Notes: generated by a model not told the origin, from the letters alone. Positions 1 to 8,096 are shown, counted from the stretch's first letter. The stretch is DNA of 19,842 bases from JAWWPG01 sp033850885 (GCA_033850885.1 JAWWPG010000023.1:1-19842), one strand, 5' to 3'. Numbers and translations: made by a program.

Positions 1-214
1 GGCTCACGCAGGCCAAATGAGAGCCACACGACAAGCGTGGGCAGCCGATGTGAGAGCGACGAGCCGGGCGCCTAGACCGAGCCTCGCCAGGTCCGGTCCT
101 AGAGGCAATACAACAAGCAGCCGATGAGCGGATGCGCATGATTAGGTGAATCGGTCGTCTCCTTGCGATAAGTACCCGTAGTGGTACCGACAACGACGGA
201 GCGCAAACATTCCC
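1..214. other. Left-edge stretch, no gene recognised
   Basis: I see no convincing reading frame, RNA gene or terminator between the window edge and the end of the universal stress protein gene. The only reading frame crossing it is an arginine/proline-rich antisense shadow of that gene. The composition is slightly richer in A/T than the neighbouring genes, as expected of intergenic DNA. A gene lying mostly outside the window cannot be excluded. Confidence 0.5.
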
Positions 215-646
215 CTATTCGGTCGGCGGCACGAGCAGGACCGGGCACTGCGCGTGCCGGCTGACTTGGTCGCTCACGGAGCCCATCATCAGCCGGGCGA
301 AACCACCCGCGCCGCGTCTGCCCAGGACGAGCAGGTCGGCGTCCTGACTCGCCTTGATGAGCTCGTCGGCCGGCAGGCCGTGCACCGCGGTGACCGTGAC
401 CGAGGCCGGCTTGGAGTCCAGGCCGGACAGCACCTCGTCGGCCTCCGCCCGGGCTGCCTCCTTGGCCTTCTCGGTCAGGGAGGCGTCCTCCGCGTAATGG
501 GAGACGGCGCCGTACACATCGCGCACGGCCTGGTGGACGGTGAACACGGTGAGCCGGGTGCCGTGTGCCACCGCTTCGGCCGCGGCCCGTTCCAGGGCCT
601 TGCGGGAACAACCGGAGCCGTCGACTCCGACAACGATGCCAGCCAT
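215..646 (-). CDS. Universal stress protein (UspA family), single domain
   Basis: A 143-residue single-domain Usp protein, the usual family length. It opens with the beta-strand motif GIVVGVDGS, and near the C terminus carries the nucleotide-binding signature G-x2-G-x9-G-S (starting LGRRGAGG), followed by CPVLLVP. Members with this signature bind ATP in the cytoplasm and help cells survive starvation, hypoxia or other stress; the exact role here is unknown. A longer upstream frame is open, but the start at 646 is preferred because an AAAGGAGA ribosome binding site sits 6-7 nt upstream and homology begins exactly there. The gene stands alone, with a 391-nt gap upstream that probably holds its promoter. 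Confidence 0.93.
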   Translation of the reverse strand: MAGIVVGVDGSGCSRKALERAAAEAVAHGTRLTVFTVHQAVRDVYGAVSHYAEDASLTEKAKEAARAEADEVLSGLDSKPASVTVTAVHGLPADELIKASQDADLLVLGRRGAGGFARLMMGSVSDQVSRHAQCPVLLVPPTE

Positions 647-1037
647 GTTTTCTCCTTTGACGTAGTCACTACCGCTGCCCTGTACCTCTGCCGATGATCT
701 TAGGCACACGAGGATCCGGGCAACAGAGCCGCCGCGGCTACGCTGTGCCTGACCTACCCCTCGCGGAACTGGACGCCGAACCCGCCGCGTCTGGGGTAGG
801 GGCGTCGCCGCCGCGACGCGCACATCGCTCCAAGGCTTCCCCGGCGGCCCCGACTGTCCCGGGGCCACAGGCCCGAGGCGCCCAGGGAATTGGCTCCAAG
901 AGGCGCTTCGGGCCGACCTTCGCCGCCGCGAGAGCGCAAGCTCCTGCCGCGACGCACCAGGGCTCCGGGGCACTCTCGGGGTGGCCCGGTCAACCATCGA
1001 GCTGGACCTCTCAATGACCGAATCTGTCATTGAGCCC
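647..1037. other. 391-nt intergenic region upstream of the stress protein
   Basis: No gene is supported here. Two inverted repeats can be seen. One at 846-866 has 7-bp arms (GGCCCCG / CGGGGCC) around a 7-nt loop. The other at 1010-1034 has 9-bp perfect arms (CTCAATGAC / GTCATTGAG) around a 7-nt loop and lies 3 nt past the stop of the broken gene to its right. The promoter of the stress-protein gene should lie here on the minus strand, but I could not pick a clear -35/-10 pair. Confidence 0.5.
1010..1034 (-). terminator. 9-bp inverted repeat, possible terminator of the broken gene
   Basis: CTCAATGAC and GTCATTGAG form a perfect 9-bp stem with a 7-nt loop. On the minus strand it begins 3 nt after the TGA stop at 1038-1040. 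There is no T-run behind the stem, so it is not a textbook intrinsic terminator. Actinobacterial terminators often lack the U tract, and the position fits an end-of-transcript structure. Confidence 0.4.
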
Positions 1038-1711
1038 TCAGCCTTCTTCGGTTAGCGCTGATCGGCCCAGCTGCAACACGTCATGAAACTGCCGGGCGTT
1101 GGGGTGGTCCTGAGCCTCAAGCTCGTCCGTGAACTCGGACAGCACGTCCAACATCAGCCCGGCGAGACGTAGCAAGTTCGTGGCGCTGTCATCCACGACT
1201 GCCTTGCTTGCCCTCGGGATGCGGTCCCAGCTCAGGTGCGCGACCGTCTCGGTAGCCGTGTCCCAGACGTAGGAGTCCAGCTCCCGTGTTGCGTCGCTTG
1301 GGTTGGGTCCCAGCCGGGCAGATAGCAGTACCGGTGAATGTGTCGTGGATCATGCCGTCTGAGCAGAAACTCCACCAGGGCTCGCATGTTGGAGACGTAG
1401 GCCTGGATGCACGCCATCTGCTGGATGCTCGGTACCTCCGGGTCGCCCACTAGCCGCGCCAGCCGACAGAGCGCCATTACCGCGTAGCCGGTCTGATTCG
1501 CACCGCGCATGAGAGTCTCGTCCATCGCGCCTGGGGAGATGCTGCGGATGACGGTCAGAGCCTGTTCCCGTCGTGCCGCCTCCGTCTCGACGGCCACGAA
1601 CTCGAACTGGATGGTGGGCGCGATCGCTGGCTCCGCATCGGGAAACCCGGCCCTCCGAAGCGCGTCGAGTACCCCTCCTGAGTGCCCGTTCGATCCGGAT
1701 GAACCGCCACT
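1038..1711 (-). pseudogene. Frameshifted gene, helical protein of unknown function
   Basis: Two minus-strand frames read as one protein only if a shift is allowed near 1287-1311. The upstream frame (about 1675 to 1290) has natural-looking sequence such as AIAPTIQFEFVAVETEAARR and MRALVEFLLRR, then passes LPGWDPTQAT and becomes nonsense-like. A second frame takes over as ATRELDSYVWDTATETVAHL and ends QFHDVLQLGRSALTEEG-stop at 1038. The joined product would be about 200 residues, mostly helical. The pair 'N-x-R-A-L-x-E-F' and 'HLS-x2-R' resembles a widespread actinobacterial hypothetical family, which is recollection, not a search result. One missing base in a G-rich run would explain the break. 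No good start codon is visible; GTG at 1595-1597 is the only clear candidate. It is either a decayed gene or a sequencing error. Confidence 0.6.
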
Positions 1712-1743
1712 TCATGGCGCAGGCTCAGTCGCGAGGTGACACG

Positions 1744-2145
1744 TCACTCCACGCAAAACTCGTTGCCCTCCGGGTCCTGCATGACGACCAATGTCGACTG
1801 TTGGGTCTCTCCTCTACCTATTGATGCGCTATCCTCGGGGTCGGCCATCATCACCAGGTCAGCGCCGTCGCGAAGCGTGGATGCCCCGAGCACGGTGAGG
1901 CGCTCCACCTCGTCTGCGATGCGCCCTGGCGCGCGGAGGTCGAAATGCATCCGGTTCTTGGCGGTCTTCGGCTCGGGCACGGCCTGGAACCAGATCGTCG
2001 GGCCGCCCCAGCCGGCTGCCTCGACGAAGGCCTTGGCGGACGTCGAGTCCTCGTCCACGGACGAGCCGAGGGCAGCAGCCCAGAACTCTGCAAGCCGGAG
2101 CGCGTCCGCGCAGTCGAACGTGACGGACTTGATGAAGGTGGCCAT
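1744..2145 (-). CDS. VOC superfamily (glyoxalase/bleomycin-resistance fold) protein
   Basis: A 133-residue protein of the small actinobacterial glyoxalase-like type. Recognisable parts are the opening beta-alpha unit with D-x-A-D-x2-R-L-A-x-F-W, the central RMHFDL strand and the terminal DPEGNEFCV strand. Such proteins use a paired beta-alpha-beta3 fold, often to hold a metal or bind a small ligand; substrates of this subgroup are mostly unknown. An oddity is that DPE occurs twice near the end (VMMADPEDS, then VVMQDPEGN), separated by about 20 residues. That makes the protein longer than usual and suggests an internal duplication. The ATG at 2145 has no ribosome binding site, but TAGCGT lies exactly 6 nt upstream, so the mRNA may be leaderless. 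Confidence 0.85.
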   Translation of the reverse strand: MATFIKSVTFDCADALRLAEFWAAALGSSVDEDSTSAKAFVEAAGWGGPTIWFQAVPEPKTAKNRMHFDLRAPGRIADEVERLTVLGASTLRDGADLVMMADPEDSASIGRGETQQSTLVVMQDPEGNEFCVE

Positions 2146-2151
2146 GGGCGC

Positions 2152-2157
2152 ACGCTA
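2152..2157 (-). promoter_or_regulatory. Candidate -10 box for a leaderless VOC transcript
   Basis: On the minus strand TAGCGT matches the actinobacterial -10 pattern TANNNT and is followed by 6 nt (GCGCCC) and then the ATG. This spacing would start the mRNA at the start codon. The -35 is weak: a TTGCGG lies 19 nt upstream. Confidence 0.4.
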
Positions 2158-2246
2158 TCGCGCGGTCGGACCATGGCCGCAACGAAGTATCCGGGCGCCC
2201 GCGAGGGGGAGAACGCGTGCTCAGGGCCGGGATAGAACGGACCTCC

Positions 2247-2708
2247 TCATTCCCGCCCGGAGCCGGCGAACCTGATCGCCTCTTCCTCCTCGGGCGAGAG
2301 CTGCTGGCTGGCCGACCAGCCGTTGACGTTCTTGGCGTAGGTGCGCGAGTCGCTGCGGCCGTGGATGGACGTGAGTACGACGCCGTCACCGCCGTCGTCG
2401 AGCAGCGCGAGCGACCACGACAGGTGGCCACCCATGTCCCCGAAGGCGTCGTACCTGACGACGGCCACATGCCGCAGCGCGGTCGCCGAGTCGACATGCA
2501 GGGCCTCGATGGCGGTCGACATCTCGTCGGCGGACAGGGGCTCTCCGTCCGCGCGGCGACGGAGGCCGGGTAGCCGGCGCGGGGCTCGGTTCGCCAGGCC
2601 GCGGTGCCCGGTCCGCATCAGCGCGGCACCCGCCAGCAGCAGCGCCAGGATCGCGACCAGCACAGCGGCGATGGCCACCCAGCTCAACGCCGTCGATCCA
2701 AGAGGCAC
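2247..2708 (-). CDS. DUF4446 family membrane-anchored protein
   Basis: 153 residues. A single N-terminal membrane helix (about residues 8-30, SWVAIAAVLVAILALLLAG) is followed by a basic stretch and a soluble domain. The domain carries the hallmark strings of DUF4446 proteins: VVRYDAFGDMGGHLSWSLALLDD, given here in two parts as VVRYDAFGDMGG and HLSWSLALLDD, then SIHGRSDSRTYAKN and the acidic LSPEEEEAI near the end. No function is established for the family. The GTG start lies 13 nt behind the stop of the PAP2-kinase gene, so both could share a transcript. There is no clear ribosome binding site, but TAGGCT stands 6 nt upstream (2715-2720), which would allow a separate leaderless transcript. 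Confidence 0.88.
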   Translation of the reverse strand: MPLGSTALSWVAIAAVLVAILALLLAGAALMRTGHRGLANRAPRRLPGLRRRADGEPLSADEMSTAIEALHVDSATALRHVAVVRYDAFGDMGGHLSWSLALLDDGGDGVVLTSIHGRSDSRTYAKNVNGWSASQQLSPEEEEAIRFAGSGRE

Positions 2709-2721
2709 GTCGGAAGCCTAC

Positions 2722-4287
2722 TCAGCGGGGTACCCGGACGAGGAGAACGCCAGGCTCCACCTCAGCGCGGATCTCGGTGCCGGCGCCGACCGCGTCGCCG
2801 TCCAGCTGCCGCGGCGTCGCGGTGGCGGCGGTCACGACGACCGACCTGCCGGTGAACCGGTCGAGCCTTTCGTCGGTTCGGGGGTGCTTGGTCATCACCC
2901 GCCACAGCAGGGAGACCCAGCCGACCAGACGTCGTGGTGCGATCACCACGACGTCGAGCACCCCGTCGTCGATGAGGGCGTCCGGAAGCAGCGGGATACC
3001 GGCGGTGAGGCTGCCGACGTTCCCGACCAGCACGGTGCGCGCTCTCCGGTGGACGGGTTCCGCCCCGTCCACGCTGATCTCCACCCGGACGGCGGGATAG
3101 CGCAGGAACCGCACCGCCGTGATGAAGTAGGCGGACCAGCCCACCCGCCGCTTCAAGGCGTCCGGGGCTCGGTCCATGATCGCCGCGTCCAGACCCATCC
3201 CGGCCATCACCGCGAACCGGGTGGTCTCGAGGCCGTCCCCCTTGATCTTGACCATGTCGATGGCACGGTCCTGGCCGCGGAGAACGACGTCCAGGGCCTG
3301 GTCGCGACCGAGTGGGATGCCCAGGTTACGAGCCAGCAGGTTGCCGGTCCCGGCAGGCACGACGCCGACCGGGATGCCGGTGCCGGCCATCTCGCTGCAG
3401 ATCACCCGGACGGTTCCGTCGCCCCCGGCCGCCACCACGACATCGGCGCCGGCGGCGACGGCAGCACGTGACATGGAGGCGCCGGCGTCGTCGATCGCCG
3501 TCTCGAACCACAGCGGCTCGTCCCAGCCCGCGGCTCGGGCCGCCTGCGAGACCTTCACCCGGAAGGCGTCGGAGTCGATCCTGATCGGGTTGACGATGAC
3601 CGCCAGCGTCCGAAGGCTCTCGGGCGTGGTGGACAGTGGGCGCTCGTCAAGCGGGGATGACCCGGGGTTCACGACCCCGAAGACCGCACCGAGGAGGTAG
3701 GCGACCAGCACCCCGAGCAGGAACCCGCCGACGACGTCACTCGGATAGTGCGCGGCGACGACCAGTCGCGAGAGCCCGACGACGAACGCCACCGCCACCC
3801 ATGCCGAGACCAGCGCGACCCGCAGCCGGCCGGCATGCACCAGACGCCACGTCAAGATCACCAGCACGGTCGTGGCGCAGGCCACTTCGGCGGAATGGCC
3901 GGACGGGTAGGACCAGCCAGCGATCTGGTCGGGGATCGAAGGTCGTGGCCGCTGGATCCAGGCCTTGAGCAGCGACCAGGCCGCCGCTGTGACAAGAAGG
4001 CTGCTCACGATCCAGATGGCGGTGGACCATTGACGCCGTACGGCGAACCAGATCGCGACGACAGCGAGAACCGACTCGCAAACCCGCGGCTGGCCGAGCG
4101 TCGAGATGACATGGAAGAGGTGCCAGGAGGTGCCGTGTGCGCCGTCGTACAGCGACCCCGTGACCGAAGCGTCGAGTCTCGTCAACGGGCCCGCCCGCGC
4201 CGCCACCAGGATCGTGAGGAGAGCGAGCGGGGCAGCAATGAGGGCGGCGACCACTGCCGCCCGGCGCGCCGCTGAGGTTTCTAACAC
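2722..4287 (-). CDS. PAP2 phosphatase-diacylglycerol kinase fusion protein
   Basis: About 521 residues in two enzymatic halves. The N-terminal half is a multi-pass PAP2 domain with all three signature blocks: K-x6-R-P (KAWIQRPRP, near 108), PSGHS (near 128) and SR-x5-H-x3-D (near 173-184). The C-terminal half is a lipid kinase catalytic domain with the nucleotide-binding GGDGT (288-292) and PAGTGNLLARNLGIP. By family knowledge PAP2 domains dephosphorylate lipid phosphates and DAGK domains phosphorylate diacylglycerol-like lipids, so one membrane protein may act in both directions or on linked substrates. The GTG at 4287 is preferred for its GAGAGG 4 nt upstream; a TTG at 4311 would add 8 residues and has no ribosome binding site. 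It diverges from serS. Confidence 0.9.
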   Translation of the reverse strand: MLETSAARRAAVVAALIAAPLALLTILVAARAGPLTRLDASVTGSLYDGAHGTSWHLFHVISTLGQPRVCESVLAVVAIWFAVRRQWSTAIWIVSSLLVTAAAWSLLKAWIQRPRPSIPDQIAGWSYPSGHSAEVACATTVLVILTWRLVHAGRLRVALVSAWVAVAFVVGLSRLVVAAHYPSDVVGGFLLGVLVAYLLGAVFGVVNPGSSPLDERPLSTTPESLRTLAVIVNPIRIDSDAFRVKVSQAARAAGWDEPLWFETAIDDAGASMSRAAVAAGADVVVAAGGDGTVRVICSEMAGTGIPVGVVPAGTGNLLARNLGIPLGRDQALDVVLRGQDRAIDMVKIKGDGLETTRFAVMAGMGLDAAIMDRAPDALKRRVGWSAYFITAVRFLRYPAVRVEISVDGAEPVHRRARTVLVGNVGSLTAGIPLLPDALIDDGVLDVVVIAPRRLVGWVSLLWRVMTKHPRTDERLDRFTGRSVVVTAATATPRQLDGDAVGAGTEIRAEVEPGVLLVRVPR

Positions 4288-4435
4288 GTAGCCTCTCGAG
4301 TCTCGAGGCAAGTTTCTGGTGGTGGGTTGTCCGGCTTTCTCTCACAGAATCTAGCGGCACGAGCTCTCCGCGAGCCGCTTGCCGTGCGTCGGCGTCAGCG
4401 AATCAACTCGTTCGTGATGGCAAGGCAGCGGCCGA

Positions 4436-4441
4436 TATCCT
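4436..4441 (+). promoter_or_regulatory. Candidate -10 box for a leaderless serS transcript
   Basis: TATCCT matches TANNNT and is separated from the serS GTG at 4448 by exactly 6 nt (CGGAGG). That GGAGG abuts the start codon and is too close to serve as a ribosome binding site, which favours transcription beginning at the GTG itself. The -35 region (near 4411-4417, TTCGTGA) is weak. Confidence 0.45.
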
Positions 4442-4447
4442 CGGAGG

Positions 4448-5731
4448 GTGATCGACCTTCGACTGCTCCGTGACAACCCCGAGCTCGCCCGCGAGGCCCA
4501 ACGTCGCCGCGGAGCCTCGCCGGAGCTGGTCGACGAGATCCTCGGGGCCGACGCCACCAGGCGGTCCGCCATCGCGTCGTTCGAGCAGCTGCGTTCGGAG
4601 CAGCGGTCTCTCGGTCGACAGGTGGCTCAGGCCAAGGGCGACGAGAGGGCCGCGCTCCTCGACAAGACCCGGACCCTCTCCGTGCAGGTCAAGCAGGCCG
4701 AGTCGGTGCAGGAGAAGGCCGAGGCGGCCTTCGTCTCGGCCATGGCCCTGATGCCGAACATCGCGGCCCCTGAGGCGCCGGCCGGCGGCGAAGACGACTA
4801 TGTCGTGCTCGAGCACGTCGGTGAACCTCGCGACTTCGAGGCCGAGGGCTTCGAGCCCTTGGACCACGTCGAGCTGGGGCAGCGTCTCGGCGCCATCGAC
4901 ATCGAGCGGGGTGCCAAGGTGTCGGGCGCACGGTTCTACTACCTGACGGGCGTCGGGGCCGACCTGGAGCTCGCGCTGGTGAACATGGCGATGGACCAGG
5001 CCCGCGCCTGCGGCTTCACGACGATGATCCCGCCGGCTCTGGTCAAGCCCCGCGCGATGGAGGGCACCGGCTTCCTCGGACAGGCGGCCGCCGACGTCTA
5101 TCACCTCGAGACCGAGGACCTCTATCTCGTCGGCACTTCGGAGGTACCGCTCGCTGCCTACCACAGCGACGAGATCCTCGACGCCGATACTCTGCCGAGG
5201 CGCTACGCGGCGTTCAGCCCCTGCTACCGCAAGGAAGCCGGCTCATACGGCAAGGACACCCGCGGCATCATCCGCGTGCATTGGTTCGACAAGGTGGAGA
5301 TGTTCGTCTACACGACGGTGGAGGAGTCGTACGCCGAGCACCAGCGCCTGCTGGCATGGGAGAAGGAGTTCCTCGACAAGCTGGAGCTGGCCTACCGGGT
5401 GATCGACACCGCGGCCGGGGACCTGGGACTGTCCGCCCAGCGCAAGTTCGACTGCGAGGCGTGGATCCCCACCCAGGGCAGGTACCGCGAGCTCACCTCG
5501 ACTTCGAACTGCACGGACTTCCAGGCCCGTCGGCTGTCGATCCGCGGGCGCTTCGGTGATCAGGTGGCGCCTCTCGCCACCCTGAACGGAACCCTGATGG
5601 CGACGCCCCGGACGATCGTAGCGATCCTCGAGACCCACCAGCAGGCAGACGGCTCCGTAACGGTCCCGGCGGCGTTGCACCCTTACCTGCAAGGCCGGAA
5701 GACCCTTGAACCGGTGAACGACGGCAGGTGA
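4448..5731 (+). CDS. serS: Seryl-tRNA synthetase
   Basis: 427 residues, the normal length for bacterial SerRS. It charges tRNA-Ser with serine at the expense of ATP in the cytoplasm. The N terminus MIDLRLLRDNPE and the long coiled-coil arm (about residues 30-105) that grips the tRNA-Ser variable arm are typical. The class II core shows VGTSEVPLAA (near 228-237), motif 2 as YRKEAGSYGKDTRG (260-273) and motif 3 with NGTLMATPRTIVAILE. Two tRNA-Ser genes lie about 7 kb away in the same window. The start is GTG, apparently leaderless. The stop codon overlaps the next gene's GTG by 4 nt, so translation of the two is probably coupled. No T-box leader is visible. Confidence 0.97.
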   Translation: MIDLRLLRDNPELAREAQRRRGASPELVDEILGADATRRSAIASFEQLRSEQRSLGRQVAQAKGDERAALLDKTRTLSVQVKQAESVQEKAEAAFVSAMALMPNIAAPEAPAGGEDDYVVLEHVGEPRDFEAEGFEPLDHVELGQRLGAIDIERGAKVSGARFYYLTGVGADLELALVNMAMDQARACGFTTMIPPALVKPRAMEGTGFLGQAAADVYHLETEDLYLVGTSEVPLAAYHSDEILDADTLPRRYAAFSPCYRKEAGSYGKDTRGIIRVHWFDKVEMFVYTTVEESYAEHQRLLAWEKEFLDKLELAYRVIDTAAGDLGLSAQRKFDCEAWIPTQGRYRELTSTSNCTDFQARRLSIRGRFGDQVAPLATLNGTLMATPRTIVAILETHQQADGSVTVPAALHPYLQGRKTLEPVNDGR

Positions 5732-6534
5732 ATGTGCGACCTGGACTCGTCGCCCTGGATATTGACGGCACCCTGCTGGACCACGAAGAGAACGTGTCGT
5801 CAGCGGTGCGGAACGCCGTGCATGCCGTTGTCGAGTCCGGAACACCGGTCGTTCTCGCCACCGGGCGCTCGGTTTTCGGAGTGGAGCGGGTGATCGACGC
5901 CCTCGGTCTCGACGACGGCTGCGCCGTTGCCAGCAACGGCGCCGTCATCTTCTCCTACCCTCCGGTGAAGGTGCTTTCGACCGTCACGTTTGACGCCGGT
6001 CCTGCCGTGGAGGCAGTGCTCGCGCGTGTCCCCGACGCGCTCGTCGCGGTCGAGGTGGTGGGCGACGGCTACCGCATCAACCGGCAGTTCCCCGAGGGCG
6101 AGATCACCGGCCGGATGTGGATCGAGTCGGTCGACAGCCTGGTCAGCGAGCCGGTGACCAGGGTGATCATCAGAGATCCCCAGTCGTCGTCCGCCGACTT
6201 CGTCCGGCTGGCGGCCACCATGGGCCTGCACGGGACGAACTACTTCGTGGGGTACACCGCCTGGCTCGACCTGGCCCCCGAGGGCGTGTCCAAGGCGTCC
6301 GGTCTGCAGACGGTCTCCGACCGGCTGGGCGTGCGGCAGGCGGACGTACTCGCCATCGGGGACGGTCGCAACGACTTGGAGATGCTCAGCTGGGCCGGTC
6401 GCGGGGTGGCCATGGGGCAGGCGCCCGAGGAGCTGAAGACAGCTGCGGACGCGGTGACGGCGACGCTGGCCGAGGACGGAGTCGCGGTCGAGCTCGAACG
6501 CTGGTTCCCGGTCGGGCAACCGTCGCGACGCTGA
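5728..6534 (+). CDS. Cof-type HAD-IIB phosphatase
   Basis: 268 residues. The haloacid dehalogenase motifs are present: nucleophile motif I ALDIDGTLLD (D11, D13), motif II in LATGRS (about 44-49), lysine in GVSKASGL (K189) and the metal site GDGRND (211-216), followed by GVAMGQAPEELK. This arrangement, with a large cap between motifs II and III, is that of Cof-type enzymes, which hydrolyse phosphate from sugar phosphates, nucleotides or cofactors such as PLP or FMN; the substrate cannot be read from sequence. The GTG start overlaps the serS stop (GTGA). A second in-frame GTG two codons later is also possible. A HAD gene next to serS recurs in actinobacteria. Confidence 0.93.
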   Translation: MNVRPGLVALDIDGTLLDHEENVSSAVRNAVHAVVESGTPVVLATGRSVFGVERVIDALGLDDGCAVASNGAVIFSYPPVKVLSTVTFDAGPAVEAVLARVPDALVAVEVVGDGYRINRQFPEGEITGRMWIESVDSLVSEPVTRVIIRDPQSSSADFVRLAATMGLHGTNYFVGYTAWLDLAPEGVSKASGLQTVSDRLGVRQADVLAIGDGRNDLEMLSWAGRGVAMGQAPEELKTAADAVTATLAEDGVAVELERWFPVGQPSRR

Positions 6535-6548
6535 GTGTCACGGCGTTG

Positions 6549-7364
6549 TCAGGCGGACCCGGGAACGTCGACCGACATCACGGGCTTGGTCGTCGGCTGC
6601 GACGACCCGCCGCTTGGCTCGACCGTGATGGCGATCTGCTTGGCGGCCAGGGCCGCCGCGGGCAGCCGCACGACCGAGCCCCCGCTGCCGGGCGTGAAGG
6701 TGCCGGCCGGAGCAGGACGGCCCGCGATGGTCCACAGCTCGTAGACCTTGCCGCTGGGCGGGCTGGGCATCCCCGTGGTCACGAAGAGTGCTTCACCTTG
6801 GGACCGTGAGACATAGACCGTGCCCGACCCGCCGCCAGGGACCGAGCCGGAAGCCGAGCGGACGTCGCCGGCACCGAGCACACTGATCAGCTCCGTGACC
6901 CGGTCGTTCGCCTGCTGGGCGTCCTGGTGACTCTGCAACCCCCACGTGCCGAAGCCGAGCGCGAGCAGCACCGCCGCCGCGGCAACCAGACTCGGGACTC
7001 GGCCGAACCGTCGTGGCCCCAGGGTCACCACGTTGTCGCTTGCGGGTGCCGGCTCGTTGTCTGTCGCGCGTGCTTTCGTCGCGGGTGCTTCGATGACACG
7101 CGGCCGGTCGGGTTGTCCGGGCCGCGAGGACGCCGGCGGCTCCTGGGCGACGCCGGCGATGCCGGAGATCACCGCCGCCCGTAGCGAGGCCGGCGGCTCG
7201 GCCTGGACCGAGCGCGACAGCTTCTCGGTGACGCTTCGCATGTCGGTCACCTCCTGCTGACATTCGACACAGTCGGCCAGATGGGTTTCGAAGTCGTGGG
7301 CCTCATCGGGCGAGAGGGCGTTGACGACGTACAGGACGGCGATCTCGTGGTCGTCGTGCGTCAT
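6549..7364 (-). CDS. rskA: Anti-sigma factor of the RskA family
   Basis: 271 residues. The N-terminal cytoplasmic domain carries the zinc-type anti-sigma motif H-x3-C-x2-C (H28, C32, C35). A proline/charged linker leads to one membrane helix (about 124-143, SLVAAAAVLLALGFGTWGL). The extracytoplasmic C-terminal domain has the RskA pattern, including PPSGKVYELWTIAG and the strands that follow. Such proteins hold their partner sigma factor at the membrane and release it after regulated proteolysis. The gene overlaps the upstream sigma factor by 4 nt (ATGA), so the pair is translationally coupled. It converges on the HAD gene with only 14 nt between the stops, and I see no hairpin there. The stimulus sensed is unknown. 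Confidence 0.92.
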   Translation of the reverse strand: MTHDDHEIAVLYVVNALSPDEAHDFETHLADCVECQQEVTDMRSVTEKLSRSVQAEPPASLRAAVISGIAGVAQEPPASSRPGQPDRPRVIEAPATKARATDNEPAPASDNVVTLGPRRFGRVPSLVAAAAVLLALGFGTWGLQSHQDAQQANDRVTELISVLGAGDVRSASGSVPGGGSGTVYVSRSQGEALFVTTGMPSPPSGKVYELWTIAGRPAPAGTFTPGSGGSVVRLPAAALAAKQIAITVEPSGGSSQPTTKPVMSVDVPGSA

Positions 7365-7927
7365 TGAGCCCCCTCCTCCAGACAGGTCCTCAGTTTTCTC
7401 ATGGCATCGCGCATCCGCGACTTCACGGTTCCCAGCGGCACGTTCAGCATTTCGGCCACCTCGCGCTGCGTCCGCCCGTCGAAGTAGGCGAGCGCCAAGG
7501 CGGTGCGCTGTGCCTCGGGAAGCTCCGCGAGCGCCCGCCGCACCCGGCTCCCCTCATCGCGTGCGACGACGACCTCCGAGACGTCCGGAGAGCTTGCCAG
7601 GAACTCCCCCGCCGCGTGTCTCAGGTCGCGCTGGACCGACCGTTCCGCCGACCTGACCCGGTCGACAGCCCGACGGTGGGCGATCGTGTTGATCCACGCC
7701 GACGGCGAGCCCTGCACGGGATCGTAGCGGGTCGCCAGTCGCCAGGCCTCCAGAAACACCTCCTGCGAGACCTCCTCAGCCTGCGCCCGGTCCCGAAGCA
7801 CCCTGAGCACAATCCCGAAGACGGTCCGTGACGTCGCGTCGTACAGCTCCGCGAACGCTCGGTGATCGCCCCCCGCAACCCTGGCCATCACCGAGGCCAG
7901 TTCGGTCCCGGTGGTGGTCTGACGCAT
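7361..7927 (-). CDS. sigK: ECF RNA polymerase sigma factor, SigK-like
   Basis: 188 residues, normal for an ECF sigma factor. Region 2 spans about residues 23-90 (FAELYDATSRTVFGIVLRVL, then AEEVSQEVFLEAW), and region 4 about 128-182 with the helix-turn-helix YFDGRTQREVAEMLNVPLGT and VKSRMRDAMRKLR. It would direct RNA polymerase to a small set of promoters once freed from the RskA-type partner encoded directly downstream. The open frame extends 39 codons further upstream, but homology starts at the ATG at 7927. No ribosome binding site is visible (the sequence before ATG is GAGTATTGTCC). The SigK name follows from resemblance and from the RskA neighbour; other ECF19-like members are possible. 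Confidence 0.9.
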   Translation of the reverse strand: MRQTTTGTELASVMARVAGGDHRAFAELYDATSRTVFGIVLRVLRDRAQAEEVSQEVFLEAWRLATRYDPVQGSPSAWINTIAHRRAVDRVRSAERSVQRDLRHAAGEFLASSPDVSEVVVARDEGSRVRRALAELPEAQRTALALAYFDGRTQREVAEMLNVPLGTVKSRMRDAMRKLRTCLEEGAQ

Positions 7928-8067
7928 GGACAATACTCTGCCACGCGGTCGTCGTACGGCAGCGGCAGGCAGCCAGACGCGAACGGCGGCGACTGCCACG
8001 GTGGTCGTCGCGTACGGGGCGCCTTCACATCCCGGATTCGGCACGACGTCGGTTTCGGATTGGCTCG

Positions 8068-8089
8068 CCCGGGACCGCTAGTGCCCGGG
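8068..8089 (-). terminator. GC-rich inverted repeat downstream of bpa
   Basis: Two CCCGGG arms (8068-8073 and 8084-8089) flank a 10-nt loop, starting 7 nt after the bpa stop on the minus strand. There is no T-run. It could end the oxidoreductase-bpa transcript ahead of the sigma factor gene, but CCCGGG is self-complementary and frequent in such DNA, so the call is weak. Confidence 0.3.
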
Positions 8090-8096
8090 TCGGGCG

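Noticed and set aside
846..866. DosR-type box upstream of the universal stress protein
   Set aside because: Only the GGGAC half-site fits; the second half reads GGGGCC instead of the expected inverted half, and the site is 200 nt from the start.
1350..1715. 121-codon minus-strand frame with ATG start overlapping the broken gene
   Set aside because: Very Arg/Gly-rich from residue 12 on; the neighbouring frame over the same bases gives far more natural protein sequence.
4312..4447. T-box or other riboswitch in front of serS
   Set aside because: There is no room for a structured leader if the -10 at 4436 is used, and no T-box sequence or specifier-like stem is visible.
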